64,000 bases of DNA from Massilia sp. W12 (GCF_037300705.1 NZ_CP147776.1:1798001-1862000); one strand, 5' to 3'; positions 25,472-34,497 are shown, counted from the first letter of the stretch. The notes: generated by a model from the letters alone, not told the origin. Translations and numbers: made by a program.

Positions 25472-28462
25472 CTACTTTTTGTTAAAACTGTTTTCAATCG
25501 CGCTCGCCGCCACCACATCGCCCACATTGCTGCCGATGATGGTGATGTTGTTCACGGTGTGCGCTGCTGCAGCTGCAGCTGGCGTCGGCTCAGGCGCTGC
25601 GGCATGCTTGTCAAAATACAACTTAAGCTGCTGCGCAAACTGCAGTTTTACATCTGCTGTGCTCTTGTAATTGGTCCAAAAATGGCCCAGGGTATTGAGC
25701 TTGTCCTGGAAGGCCCACAGCGATTGCATATCTTCGCGGTTGATGGTGGCGGTGTTTAAGGCCGCTTCACGGAAGAAGGTGTAAATCCAGGGCTTGCCGC
25801 TGGCTTGAAATTGCGCGTGCGCCACATCAAATTCTTCTGCCGTGTACTTGCCGGTTTTGGTGGCGAACAGGGCCAGCACGATATCGCATTGCTTGAGCGC
25901 GGCATTGTAATCATCCTGCTTGCGCGTGGCTGACATCGCATCCAGGAAATATTCCCAGCGGATGATTTTCAAATACCGGCCTTGTTCGCGCAAATCATCA
26001 TTCATCTGACGCAAAAACAAATCCAGCGCATCGCGTTCTTCGCGCATCTCAGCAGATGAGGCCAGGAAAATCGTGGTGTCTTTGCTGCTGGCCGGGATGG
26101 GCGGGGGCGGCATTTCATTCTCCTCTGCAATCAAAGCGGCAGCGTTGCGGCCATAGCGCCGTGCGCGCTGATCGGCGGCGCGGCGCTCCAGGCTGACAAA
26201 AAGTTGCAACACCTGGTTCACATCATAGACCGCGCCGGATTCGGCGATGAATTCATCCTGGCCGGCTTCGGCATGCGCCAGCACTTGCGCATAGGAGGCG
26301 CGTGCGGTGTCCACGGTCTCCATGATGTCTGCGCGCGTCGAGGCGGGGCGCAGCAAGGCGCGTGTTGGCAAGAGCAAGAATTCTTTGTAATCAACTGCGC
26401 TCAACCTGCCTAAAATAGTCGCCAGGGTATCGCGTAAAATATTCAGATAATCCCGCGCATCATGGCCGCTCAGCCAAAATTGCAGGCGGCGGCTGCGATA
26501 ATCCACCAGCAGCAGGGCGCGCGCATTCCTGTTTGCCGCTTGCAACACCACCCCATATTGCCAGACCAATTGCTTGCCTTGTTCTGACATAATTTCCGCA
26601 TGTCGCGTGACAATCAATTCCGGCAAAATATGGCGCGGTAAAAACACCGGGAAAAATAATTCAAACATCAAAGCCTCGCTCTGGTAAGTCGCAATCGCGG
26701 GCTGCTCCACAGTCAATAGCGCGGGGATGATGTAGGTGTTTGCTTTGTTCGCCAAGGCGTAGCAGAGTTTAAATTCCTGCATTGCGCTTATAATCAGATG
26801 GCAATGGCTGGCGGTGTAAGAAAGTAAATTGCCATGTAAATCTATTACCTTGTTTTGCGATAAGATATCGATGACTTCATGCGCCGTAATCTGCGCCCGC
26901 TTGGCATACATCACCGTGTACACACCCCAGGTCAGCCAGCGCGGATTTAAAACATAACCATCTGCAAAAGGCAGCGTTTTGAAATGAATAATCACGCCCA
27001 ATTTATCTAATATATCCAATAACCATGCGCGTCCGGCGTTGATGTCCCTTGTAATGTGATATTGTTCGCATAAGGCTTCAAATGCCGCTTTGCTTAAAAA
27101 TGAGGTTTTCGGGGTTTGTTCGCGCAAATTTTGCATCACTGCAAATTGCTCTGCTGTGAATAATATTTGATGCGTGCCAAGTTGGCGCAATTGCTGACAA
27201 AATTCCTGATGGAAAGCCTGGTAGTGTGAAGCATGGCTATCCTTGGCATGCCGGCAGGAGAGCGGGAAATAACGCACAATATTGGGATATTTTTGCTTCA
27301 ACATCCCCATATCAATATTCAAATCCACTTCTTCGGCGCGATTGCCAACGATGATGATATTGGCATTGCCGCCAAAACTCTTCACATGCTCCAGCCAATA
27401 TTCCGCCTGTTCTGTGGCATTGATTTCACTGCGCGCACTGATGACCAGCACATATAAGCAGGATTCACGTAAAAATAATTGATGCGTGGCATGCGCCATC
27501 ACCTGGCCGCCGAAGTCCCATAAATGGGCTTTGATTTGCGTGCCAGGCACTGACCATTCATGAATATCGACGCCAGGCGTTTGTTCTTCCCGCGCTTGCA
27601 CTGGCAAATCATGCAATACGCGGATTAAAGAAGTTTTGCCCGCTTCGCCATGGCCAATAAAAATAGCCCGCACTAAATTCAATGGCGCGCTTGCGCTTTT
27701 ATTGCGAATGCGCATGAGGTAGGCATTGACGGCGGCGGCGCCTTGTTGATAAAGCGAATCCGGTATGGTCGCAGCTTCAAGCAAGAGCTTAAAATCAGAT
27801 GGTTTGCCAAGCAGGCGTTCTTGATAGAAATCCAGCCAAAATTGAAAACCTGGATCAAGGGCGAGCGCGGCTTTTTTAAATTCAGGCAGCAGGGTTTGAA
27901 TAAAATTAGGGATGCGATCTGGCCATAATGGCTGTTCCAGAAAAGCCGTGATATTTTCTGGCGCGGCAGATATTTTTTTAATATCTGCCTGGGTGGCGTG
28001 GATGATATAATCGGCGGCGGAGTCGGCGGCGGCGGCGTAGGCGGCGGCGGCGGCGGCGTCGGCGGCGTAGGCGGCGGCGGCGGCGGCGTCGGCGGCGGCG
28101 GCGGCGTAGGCGGCGTAGTCGGCGGCGTCGGCGGCGTAGGCGGCGTAGTCGGCGTAGTCGGCGGCGGTGGCGTAGGCGGCGGCGTCCAATGAGCGACGCC
28201 GCCACACCATCATCTGCTCCAAAGGTATTTTCCTGTCTTTGGCTTGCGTGAAGCTGGCATTGCAAGCCCCTAAAAGCGCCAGTAAATGTTCTGCCCTGCG
28301 ATTTTCCGGCCAATACTCAAACCGCTCAGTTTGATTCTTTGAACTCTGGGCCAGGATGGGCAAGGTGCGCAAAGCGCACCGCGCTGCAAAGGCCAGCACA
28401 GCACGAAGCGGTAGTTTTTCCAAAGAAGCCCGAACTTCCCGCCTGAAGCTTTCCCTATTCAC
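25472..28462 (-). CDS. Roco-type GTPase with C-terminal TIR-like domain (innate-immunity-like)
   Basis: A 996-residue multidomain protein. Domain order: an N-terminal helical region beginning RRAEHLLALL-type helices; an Ala/Asp/Tyr low-complexity tract (about 93-153); a Roc GTPase (P-loop GHGEAGKTS near 270-278, switch motif WDFGGQ near 315-320, IIIVGNRAEE as G4); a COR-like region (about 455-640); a TIR-like domain (about 795-953, TIFLASSAEMREERDALD, then TKTGKYTAEEFDVAHAQF); and a hydrophobic tail NNITIIGSNVGDVVAASA. This is the sensor-switch-effector layout of bacterial STAND/Roco immune proteins; the TIR-like part could be an NAD-consuming effector. Start: GTG 28462 after a G-rich Shine-Dalgarno-like run; ATG 28504 is an alternative adding a Cys/Gly-rich 14 residues. 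No partner gene is adjacent on the same strand. Confidence 0.82.
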   Translation of the reverse strand: MNRESFRREVRASLEKLPLRAVLAFAARCALRTLPILAQSSKNQTERFEYWPENRRAEHLLALLGACNASFTQAKDRKIPLEQMMVWRRRSLDAAAYATAADYADYAAYAADAADYAAYAAAAADAAAAAAYAADAAAAAAYAAAADSAADYIIHATQADIKKISAAPENITAFLEQPLWPDRIPNFIQTLLPEFKKAALALDPGFQFWLDFYQERLLGKPSDFKLLLEAATIPDSLYQQGAAAVNAYLMRIRNKSASAPLNLVRAIFIGHGEAGKTSLIRVLHDLPVQAREEQTPGVDIHEWSVPGTQIKAHLWDFGGQVMAHATHQLFLRESCLYVLVISARSEINATEQAEYWLEHVKSFGGNANIIIVGNRAEEVDLNIDMGMLKQKYPNIVRYFPLSCRHAKDSHASHYQAFHQEFCQQLRQLGTHQILFTAEQFAVMQNLREQTPKTSFLSKAAFEALCEQYHITRDINAGRAWLLDILDKLGVIIHFKTLPFADGYVLNPRWLTWGVYTVMYAKRAQITAHEVIDILSQNKVIDLHGNLLSYTASHCHLIISAMQEFKLCYALANKANTYIIPALLTVEQPAIATYQSEALMFELFFPVFLPRHILPELIVTRHAEIMSEQGKQLVWQYGVVLQAANRNARALLLVDYRSRRLQFWLSGHDARDYLNILRDTLATILGRLSAVDYKEFLLLPTRALLRPASTRADIMETVDTARASYAQVLAHAEAGQDEFIAESGAVYDVNQVLQLFVSLERRAADQRARRYGRNAAALIAEENEMPPPPIPASSKDTTIFLASSAEMREERDALDLFLRQMNDDLREQGRYLKIIRWEYFLDAMSATRKQDDYNAALKQCDIVLALFATKTGKYTAEEFDVAHAQFQASGKPWIYTFFREAALNTATINREDMQSLWAFQDKLNTLGHFWTNYKSTADVKLQFAQQLKLYFDKHAAAPEPTPAAAAAAHTVNNITIIGSNVGDVVAASAIENSFNKK
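28008..28195 (-). repeat. GGC/GTA/GTC trinucleotide-rich tract coding Ala/Tyr/Asp
   Basis: About 190 bp made almost only of GGC, GTA and GTC triplets on the plus strand (Ala, Tyr and Asp codons GCC, TAC, GAC on the coding strand). It is in frame within the Roco gene. The length of such a tract can change by slippage in whole triplets without breaking the frame, so it is likely to vary between strains. Confidence 0.85.
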
Positions 28463-28576
28463 ACCCCCCCCTATGCAGCAACAGAAACCGCCAGTATAAG
28501 CCATTCCCGCGCCCAGTCATGAATATGCACTCAGGCCAGCAGCCAATAGCGCAATGCTGCTGAATAACTGAATATT

Positions 28577-28603
28577 GGCAGGAGCGGCTTTAGCCGCGAA
28601 AAC
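28577..28603 (+). repeat. REP-like element, unit 1
   Basis: Contains GCAGGAGCGGCTTTAGCCGC, i.e. a conserved leader followed by a GCGGC-TTTA-GCCGC hairpin. The layout matches the short REP/RAYT-type palindromes described in Pseudomonas and Xanthomonas. No RAYT transposase is seen in the window. Confidence 0.6.
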
Positions 28604-28727
28604 AGCCTTGGCAGACCGCAAGCGCCGATTCGGGGCCAATGTGCCAAATCCCCTCCCTAATTCATTTTGCAGCCAGTGATGGCGCCAAGCGCTGTCTGTG
28701 GCAAAGCGCACAGCCGCATTGTCAGCG

Positions 28728-28754
28728 GGCAGGAGCGGCCTTAGGCGCGCAAAC
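28728..28754 (+). repeat. REP-like element, unit 2
   Basis: Second, degenerate copy 151 bp after the first in the same orientation (GCAGGAGCGGCCTTAGGCGC). The stem has two changed positions relative to unit 1 but the leader GCAGGAGCGG is identical. Confidence 0.55.
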
Positions 28755-28871
28755 GCAGCGCGCCAAATCATCTGCCGGTTTTCGCGCCTGCATTCGCTTT
28801 TGCAAGCAAGGCCGTCCATCGGCGCCGCGCATGGATTGGCGCAAGCGCACCTGCCTCGCCCATGCTTTTCC

Positions 28872-29819
28872 TCACCATGGCGCCGGATGGGTGCGCATCC
28901 AATGATTCGCGATATCAATTCTGCGCGCCACCCACACCCCGGGCTTGCTCAAGACATAATCCAAAAAGCGCGCCAGTGAGGCTGCGCGCGCCGGGCGGCC
29001 CAGCAGGCGGCAATGCATGCCGATGGATAACATTTTCGGCTGATTCAAGCCTGCCGGGTCGCCTTCCGCATACAGCACATCAAAGGCGTCTTTCAAATAA
29101 TCAAAAAACTGGGTTCCGCTGTTAAAACCCTGCGCGGCGGCAAAGCGCATATCGTTGGTGTCCAAGGTGTAAGGGACGATTAAGTGCGGCGTTTGCTGTG
29201 TCCCGCCTTGCGGGTTCTGATGCGTCACCAATTGCCAGAACGGCAAATCATCGCCGTAATAATCAGCGTCATAGGCAAAGCCGCCATGTTCCACCACCAG
29301 CCGGCGCGTGTTGGGCGAATCGCGCCCGGTGTACCAGCCCAGCGGCGCGCTGCCGCACAGATCGCGCAAAATCTCAACCGCCTGCGCCATATGCGCGCGC
29401 TCGGTGGCTTGGTCGATCTGCTGGTATGAAATCCAGCGCAAGCCATGGCAGGCGATTTCATGTCCCAATTCGCAAAACGCCGCCGCCGCTTCCGGGTGCC
29501 GCCGCAGCGCCTCGGCCACCGCGAAAATGGTGAGCGGCAGGCGGCGTTCTTCAAACAGCCGCAACAGCCGCCACAAACCGGCGCGCGAACCATATTCATA
29601 CAGCGATTCCATGCTCATATGGCGCATATTGAAACTTTGCGCACCGATGATTTCAGACAAAAATGTCTCAGAACCGGCATCGCCATGCAGTACGCAGTTT
29701 TCGCCGCCTTCTTCATAATTCAACACAAATTGCAGCGCGATTCTGGCGCCTTGCGGCCAGGCGGCGTGCGGCGGCGTGCGGCCATAGCCGATCAAATCGC
29801 GGGGGTAGGGCAGGGACAT
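28872..29819 (-). CDS. puuE: PuuE-type allantoinase / polysaccharide deacetylase family
   Basis: A 315-residue NodB-fold enzyme. The PuuE group hydrolyses allantoin in purine breakdown. Family traits visible are YPRDLIGYGRTPPHAAWPQG at the N-terminus, ALQFVLNYEEGGENCVLHGD, the metal-site GHEIACHGLRW and WYTGRDSPNTRRLVVEHGGF. The group lacks the usual Asp-His-His triad spacing of chitin deacetylases, so the allantoinase call is favoured. No other allantoin genes are adjacent; the molybdenum hydroxylase at 59-64 kb could be purine-related but is 30 kb away. Confidence 0.85.
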   Translation of the reverse strand: MSLPYPRDLIGYGRTPPHAAWPQGARIALQFVLNYEEGGENCVLHGDAGSETFLSEIIGAQSFNMRHMSMESLYEYGSRAGLWRLLRLFEERRLPLTIFAVAEALRRHPEAAAAFCELGHEIACHGLRWISYQQIDQATERAHMAQAVEILRDLCGSAPLGWYTGRDSPNTRRLVVEHGGFAYDADYYGDDLPFWQLVTHQNPQGGTQQTPHLIVPYTLDTNDMRFAAAQGFNSGTQFFDYLKDAFDVLYAEGDPAGLNQPKMLSIGMHCRLLGRPARAASLARFLDYVLSKPGVWVARRIDIANHWMRTHPAPW

Positions 29820-29989
29820 GGCGGCTCCTTTGCGGTGGGAATCTTGGCAGGGTAATCAAAAACCGTGCGTTTGTGCAGATCGCGTTGCGCTTTTTCAAAT
29901 ACGGCGCACCAGCTTTTTTACGCCTTATTTCGCGGGTGCATGCTATCGTCCGTTTTCTTTGGCGACTTTTTCAGCGATAGGGGATATTC

Positions 29990-30487
29990 ATGTGGCAGCT
30001 TGGTTTTGGATTGGTTCTGCTGAGCAGCCTGGCGCTGCCGCAGCTGGCGTACAGCGCAGACGCGGCCCAGCCTGGCGCGGCGATGCAGCATGACGGTTTT
30101 TTACAGCAAACCCCGCCCAACCCAAGCCAGGCTCTGGTGTATGTGTATCGCAGCGACTCTTATCTGCTGGATGAGCATGCGATTACGCTGAGTTTCAATG
30201 GTAAGCGCTTGATGAGCCTGGAGCGGCACACTTATTCCTGGGTGTATCTGGCTCCGGGCGAGTATGAGATCCGGCAGCGCTGGCCGGCGGAAGTCCCGGT
30301 CGGGCGCGATACCCGTCTGCAGCAGCGCTTTGAAGGCGGCAAGACGTACTTTTTGCGCTTCGATGCCTTCCTCAAAGAAGTGTTGCAGAGAAACCATCCG
30401 AGTTGGAAGTTTTATCTGACTGAACGTTCAGCGGTATTGGAGCCGATGCGCGGCGCCAGAGCCGTCCCGTCCCTGCCTGCAGATTGA
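29990..30487 (+). CDS. Exported DUF2846-like protein
   Basis: 165 residues with a Sec signal (GFGLVLLSSLALPQLAYS). The mature part has the DUF2846-type beta sandwich pattern: ALVYVYRSDSYLLDEHAITL, FNGKRLMSLERHTYSWVYLA, PGEYEIRQRW and GKTYFLRF. Members are small periplasmic or lipid-anchored proteins of unknown function; no lipobox cysteine is visible here. It stands alone between divergent and parallel neighbours. Confidence 0.75.
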   Translation: MWQLGFGLVLLSSLALPQLAYSADAAQPGAAMQHDGFLQQTPPNPSQALVYVYRSDSYLLDEHAITLSFNGKRLMSLERHTYSWVYLAPGEYEIRQRWPAEVPVGRDTRLQQRFEGGKTYFLRFDAFLKEVLQRNHPSWKFYLTERSAVLEPMRGARAVPSLPAD

Positions 30488-30872
30488 AAGCCAGCCCCGG
30501 TTTTGGCTTTTCATAAGAAATCGCTTTCACAAAACTGAAATAAATCTCCCAAAAAAGCTGAAAGCGCAAGGCAAATCCAGCCGAAACAGCAATCCATCCG
30601 GCACGCCAGGCCCAAACATGGCTGGCAACCCTGATCAGCACAGCGCGCCGCGCCTTGCTTTTTGTCAAAATCAAATTTCCCCTATGAAATAAGGAGTGCC
30701 AGAAAGCTCGATAGTGGCTTCAAGGCGCACCGCCATGCTGTTTTTTTCTGCATTATCTGCCAGCTTGTGCCACAAATGTATTTTGAATACAATGCAAACG
30801 CTTTCATAAATGTATTAATACTACATTGCCGGCAGGCAATCAAAACAGCACAATATTCTGGAGGAGGAAGGT
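30488..30872. other. Regulatory region upstream of the GH3 glucosidase
   Basis: 385 bases without a supportable gene. The last 100 bases are AT-richer and hold a LacI-type operator (30793-30806) and the GGAGGAGG ribosome site at 30860-30867. Confidence 0.6.
30793..30806 (+). promoter_or_regulatory. LacI-family (cre-like) operator
   Basis: TGCAAACGCTTTCA is a near-perfect palindrome centred on CG that fits the LacI/GalR-family consensus TGNAANCGNTTNCA. It lies 67 bases upstream of the GH3 start, a position suited to repression by a sugar-responsive LacI-type regulator. No such regulator is encoded in the window. Confidence 0.7.
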
Positions 30873-33512
30873 ATGAAGCAACATCAGATCAGCAAGCTCT
30901 GTCTGGCGCTGGCCCTGGCCATGAGCGGTATGGCTTTACATGCGGGACCGGCAACGCCGGCGGCAGCGCCGGGGCAGGCGGTGAAAGCGGCCGCCTGGCA
31001 GCTTGGCGGGCCGCCCGCGCATGCGCAAGGGAGCAATTCGGTGCGCGCCGGGGTCACAAATCTGGCCGACTGGCCGTATGTGGGCAGCAAAATCGTTAAA
31101 GATCCGGCGATGGAAGCGCGCATTGCGCAAATCGTGGCCGGCATGACACTGGCGCAAAAAATCGGCCAGATGACGCAGCCGGAAATCAAATCCATCACCC
31201 CGGCCCAGGTGCGCCAGTATTACATCGGCTCGGTGTTAAACGGCGGCGGCTCCTGGCCCAACAATAATAAGCGCGCCAGCGTTGCCGATTGGCTGAACCT
31301 GGCGGATCAGTATTACAACGCGTCGATTTCCACCGATATGGCGGTGAAGATCCCGATTTTATGGGGCACGGATGCGGTGCATGGTCACAATAATGTGTAT
31401 GGCGCGACGCTGTTTCCGCACAATATCGGGCTGGGCGCGGCGCGTGATCCTCTGCTGGTGCAAAGGATCGCCGCCGCCACCGCCATCCAGGTGCGCGCGA
31501 CCGGCATCAATTGGGCCTTTGCGCCCACGTTGGCGGTGGCGCGCGATGTGCGCTGGGGCCGCAGCTATGAGAGCTTTGCCGAAGATGCGATGCTGATCAA
31601 CAGCTATGCCAGCGCCTATATCAATGGCCTGCAAGGCGTGTTGAAGACTGACGCGAATGTGGTCGGCACGGCCAAGCATTTTATCGGCGACGGCGGCACG
31701 GCGAATGGCGTGGATCAGGGCGAAAGCCAGGTCAGCCTGTCAGAAATGATCAACCGCCACGGCCAGGGGTATTACGGCGCGCTGGCGGCTGGCGCGCAAA
31801 CTGTGATGGCCTCATTTAACAGCTGGAATAACCCGCAACAAAACATCGCGGTTGGCAAAATGCATGGCAGCAAGGCGATGTTGACCGATGCCTTGAAGCA
31901 GAAAATGGGCTTTGACGGCCTGGTGGTGTCGGATTGGAATGGCATCGGCCAAGTGCCCGGTTGCAGCAACAGCAGCTGCGCGCAGGCGATTAACGCCGGC
32001 TTGGACATCATCATGGTTCCCGATGAATGGCAAGCCTTCATCACGAACACCATCAACCAGGTGAATGCCGGCCAGATTCCCATGGCGCGCATCAATGACG
32101 CCGTGACCCGCATTTTGCGCGTAAAAATGCGCGCAGGTTTATTCAATTACAAAAAGCCATCGGCGAATGCGTATGCGACTTCGCCGGCGAATTTGCAAGC
32201 GCGCGCGCTGGCGCGCGAAGCGGTGCAAAAATCGCTGGTGCTCTTGAAAAACAATGGCGGCCTGCTGCCATTTGCGCGCGGCAAGCGGATTCTGGTGGTG
32301 GGCAAGGGCGCGGATAATCTGGGCTTGCAAGCCGGCGGCTGGTCGCTGAGCTGGCAGGGCGATGGCAACAGCAATGCCGATTTCCCGAATGGCGACACGA
32401 TTTTGAGCGGCCTGCGCCAGGCCGGCGCGGTGACATACAGCCTGGATGGCAAAGGCGTGAATGTGTCGCCGGATCAATTTGATCTGGTGCTGGCGGTGAT
32501 CGGCGAAACCCCGTATGCCGAGGGTTCGGGCGATATCGGGGCCGGCTCATTGCGTCACAGCGCGCGTTATGCCGAAGATTTGAGCGTGCTGCAAAGCGTG
32601 GCCGGCAAGGGCGTGCCGGTGGCTACCGTGTTTTTATCCGGGCGCCCGCTGTATGTGAATGATTTGCTGAATCTGTCCAACGCCTTTGTCGCCGCCTGGT
32701 TGCCGGGGACAGAAGGGCGCGGCGTAGCCGATGTCTTGTTTAAAAACAGTGCGGGACAGGTGAATATTCCATTCAGCGGCAAACTGCCGTTCACCTGGCC
32801 GGGCGGGCCATGCCAGATTGTGCATGCGGATGACGCCGGGGCCACACCCTTGTTTGCGTATGGCTATGGTTTGGCCTCGGGCGCGCACGGCAATCCGGGC
32901 ATCTTGCCGGTGGATAATACGCGCAGCTGCAGCAGCGCTTCGGGCAGCGTGCCGGTGTTTAATCAAACTGAAAAAGCGCCATATAAATTGTATGCCGGCA
33001 GCGCCGCGAATGATTGGCAGGGCGTGGCGATAGGCAGCGATTTGAATGCGGTGATCAATGTGCCGGCAAGCAATCCTTCGATTTCAGTCGCCACCAGTCA
33101 AATCAATGTGCAGCAGGACGCCAAGAAAATCACCTTTAACGCCGCCTCCCAGCTGTATGCGCAAAGCGCGCAAGCGGTCGATTTTTCAGCTCTGGCGGCG
33201 AATGGCGCTTTGATGTTTGATCTGGTCACGCACAGTCTGCCGCAAGGCGCCAGCATGCTGGCGATGGACTGCGGCTGGCCCTGTCGCGGCGCGCTCAATC
33301 CCGCCTATCTGTTTTCGCGCGCGCCCTTAAACCAAAAGCAAAGCGTGACGATCCCCTTATCCTGTTTTGCCGCCAAGGGGGCGGATATGAGCAAGATCAA
33401 CACGCCGTTTTTGCTGTTTGCGGAAAAGCTGCAAGTCAGCGTGACAAATATCCGCGTGGTGCAGGGCGCAGCCGGCAATGCAGATGCGATTGCCTGCAGC
33501 AACTTGCCTTAA
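30873..33512 (+). CDS. Exported GH3 beta-glucosidase (exo-1,4-beta-glucosidase type)
   Basis: 879 residues with a Sec signal peptide (LCLALALAMSGMALHA). It has the GH3 N-terminal barrel (VAGMTLAQKIGQMTQPE, then WGTDAVHGHNNVYGATLFPH and VARDVRWGRSYESFAEDA), the nucleophile Asp354 in GLVVSDWNGIGQ, the GH3 C-terminal alpha/beta domain (LVLLKNNGGLLPFARGKRIL), and a C-terminal galactose-binding-like beta domain (about 700-870) as in ExoP/CelD-type enzymes. Predicted to release glucose from the ends of cello- or beta-glucan oligosaccharides in the periplasm. Strong ribosome site GGAGGAGG; probable LacI-type control. Confidence 0.92.
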   Translation: MKQHQISKLCLALALAMSGMALHAGPATPAAAPGQAVKAAAWQLGGPPAHAQGSNSVRAGVTNLADWPYVGSKIVKDPAMEARIAQIVAGMTLAQKIGQMTQPEIKSITPAQVRQYYIGSVLNGGGSWPNNNKRASVADWLNLADQYYNASISTDMAVKIPILWGTDAVHGHNNVYGATLFPHNIGLGAARDPLLVQRIAAATAIQVRATGINWAFAPTLAVARDVRWGRSYESFAEDAMLINSYASAYINGLQGVLKTDANVVGTAKHFIGDGGTANGVDQGESQVSLSEMINRHGQGYYGALAAGAQTVMASFNSWNNPQQNIAVGKMHGSKAMLTDALKQKMGFDGLVVSDWNGIGQVPGCSNSSCAQAINAGLDIIMVPDEWQAFITNTINQVNAGQIPMARINDAVTRILRVKMRAGLFNYKKPSANAYATSPANLQARALAREAVQKSLVLLKNNGGLLPFARGKRILVVGKGADNLGLQAGGWSLSWQGDGNSNADFPNGDTILSGLRQAGAVTYSLDGKGVNVSPDQFDLVLAVIGETPYAEGSGDIGAGSLRHSARYAEDLSVLQSVAGKGVPVATVFLSGRPLYVNDLLNLSNAFVAAWLPGTEGRGVADVLFKNSAGQVNIPFSGKLPFTWPGGPCQIVHADDAGATPLFAYGYGLASGAHGNPGILPVDNTRSCSSASGSVPVFNQTEKAPYKLYAGSAANDWQGVAIGSDLNAVINVPASNPSISVATSQINVQQDAKKITFNAASQLYAQSAQAVDFSALAANGALMFDLVTHSLPQGASMLAMDCGWPCRGALNPAYLFSRAPLNQKQSVTIPLSCFAAKGADMSKINTPFLLFAEKLQVSVTNIRVVQGAAGNADAIACSNLP

Positions 33513-33530
33513 ATTTACCGCAAAGACAAA

Positions 33531-33558
33531 GCTGGCAGGCGCCTGCGCGCCCGCCAGC
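33531..33558 (+). terminator. Hairpin downstream of GH3 glucosidase
   Basis: A 12-bp stem with one mismatch (33531-33542 against 33547-33558) and a four-base loop, 19 bases past the stop. No T-run follows. It lies between two convergent genes and may serve both. Confidence 0.55.
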
Positions 33559-33603
33559 TGCGCTGGCCACCCCGACTAAGGCGGGGAGTCTCAACTGTCC
33601 CGC

Positions 33604-34497
33604 TTATTGTTGATGACGCTCTTTCTCCAGCCGCGCTTGCAATCGCGCGCCGGCCCCTTGCGCCAGCTTGCTGCAGGCTTGCGCATCCACCAGCGCTTGC
33701 TGCGGTTGCGGCCCTAAGCGTTGCCACATGGCGCTGGCCGATGGATGGGGCGTGAGCAGGATCTCGCACGGCAGGCCGGCCACCATTTGCAGGGTTTTGC
33801 GGAAATTCGCCACATATGCCGGGTTGTCAGAAAAGCGGTAAGTATCATCCGAAATCGCAGTCAGGCTGTCCACATAAGCCATTTGCCGGCATTGCTTGTC
33901 TTCACAGGATTGCCAAGTCCAGCTGCCGCCGCCCGGGCTGTGGCCGGGGCCGGCGTGGGCTTGCAATTGCAGGTTGCCGCTGCGCACAATTTGCCCATGT
34001 TTTAAGGGCTGCAGATTGGCCACTGGCGCCATCGCATCCAATTCCAAAAATTGCGGATCTTCGCGCGTCGCCTTGCCGCTTTGCAACACGGGCAGCGCCG
34101 CCGGCAGCGCATGCACCTGCGCCCCGCTGACACGCTGCAAATGCGCCACTCCGCCGGCATGGTCAAAGTGTTCATGCGAAATCAAAATATGCCGCACATC
34201 TTGCATCTTAAAACCGAGCGCTTTGATATTCGCTTCAATCAAGGGGCCGCCCTTATTGGTGGCGCCGTCAATCAAAATATGTCCCTGCGGCGAAGTGATC
34301 AAAAGGGAGGTGATGCCGCAAGTGCCGACATACCAGGTGTTGCCAAAAATCTTAAATGGCTTGGCCGGATCATTCCAGCCGGAATCATTGTGGCAGGCGG
34401 CGGGGCTTGCGCTGGCAGCTTCCGCGCCGGCCTGGTGCGCCTGCGCCGGGCTGAACAACAGGCTGACGCTAAAGGCCGAAATCAATACATGCTTCAT
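33604..34497 (-). CDS. Subclass B3 metallo-beta-lactamase
   Basis: Periplasmic zinc enzyme of 297 residues with a Sec signal (VLISAFSVSLLFSPAQA). The B3 zinc ligands are all present: SHEHFDHAGG gives His108, His110, Asp112 and His113; GPGHSPGG gives His186; LLTPHPSA gives His251. The neighbourhood GSWTWQ and the two cysteines in SCEDKQC fit environmental B3 enzymes such as those of Janthinobacterium-like bacteria. B3 enzymes hydrolyse penicillins, cephalosporins and carbapenems; actual substrate range cannot be read here, and non-lactamase members of the superfamily with the same ligands exist. The start overlaps a small upstream frame as ATGA. Confidence 0.85.
   Translation of the reverse strand: MKHVLISAFSVSLLFSPAQAHQAGAEAASASPAACHNDSGWNDPAKPFKIFGNTWYVGTCGITSLLITSPQGHILIDGATNKGGPLIEANIKALGFKMQDVRHILISHEHFDHAGGVAHLQRVSGAQVHALPAALPVLQSGKATREDPQFLELDAMAPVANLQPLKHGQIVRSGNLQLQAHAGPGHSPGGGSWTWQSCEDKQCRQMAYVDSLTAISDDTYRFSDNPAYVANFRKTLQMVAGLPCEILLTPHPSASAMWQRLGPQPQQALVDAQACSKLAQGAGARLQARLEKERHQQ

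Larger units (their letters stand above)
28463..28871. other. Intergenic stretch with two REP-like units
   Basis: About 400 bases between the Roco start and the puuE-like stop. No gene is supportable. It holds two related short repeats (28577-28603 and 28728-28754) and presumably the Roco promoter. Confidence 0.6.

Noticed and set aside
27998-28192. Plus-strand frame of Gly/Val repeats opposite the Roco gene
   Set aside because: It is the antisense of the Ala/Asp/Tyr codon tract; composition comes from the triplet repeat and there is no ribosome site.
28872-29819. PuuE as part of a purine catabolism cluster with the xdhC/IorAB genes
   Set aside because: The two loci are 30 kb apart with many unrelated genes between, and the hydroxylase is of the exported isoquinoline-oxidoreductase type.
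30662-31099. Plus-strand frame overlapping the GH3 promoter and start
   Set aside because: It lies in a different frame over the operator and signal peptide of the GH3 gene and has no supporting ribosome site or family pattern.
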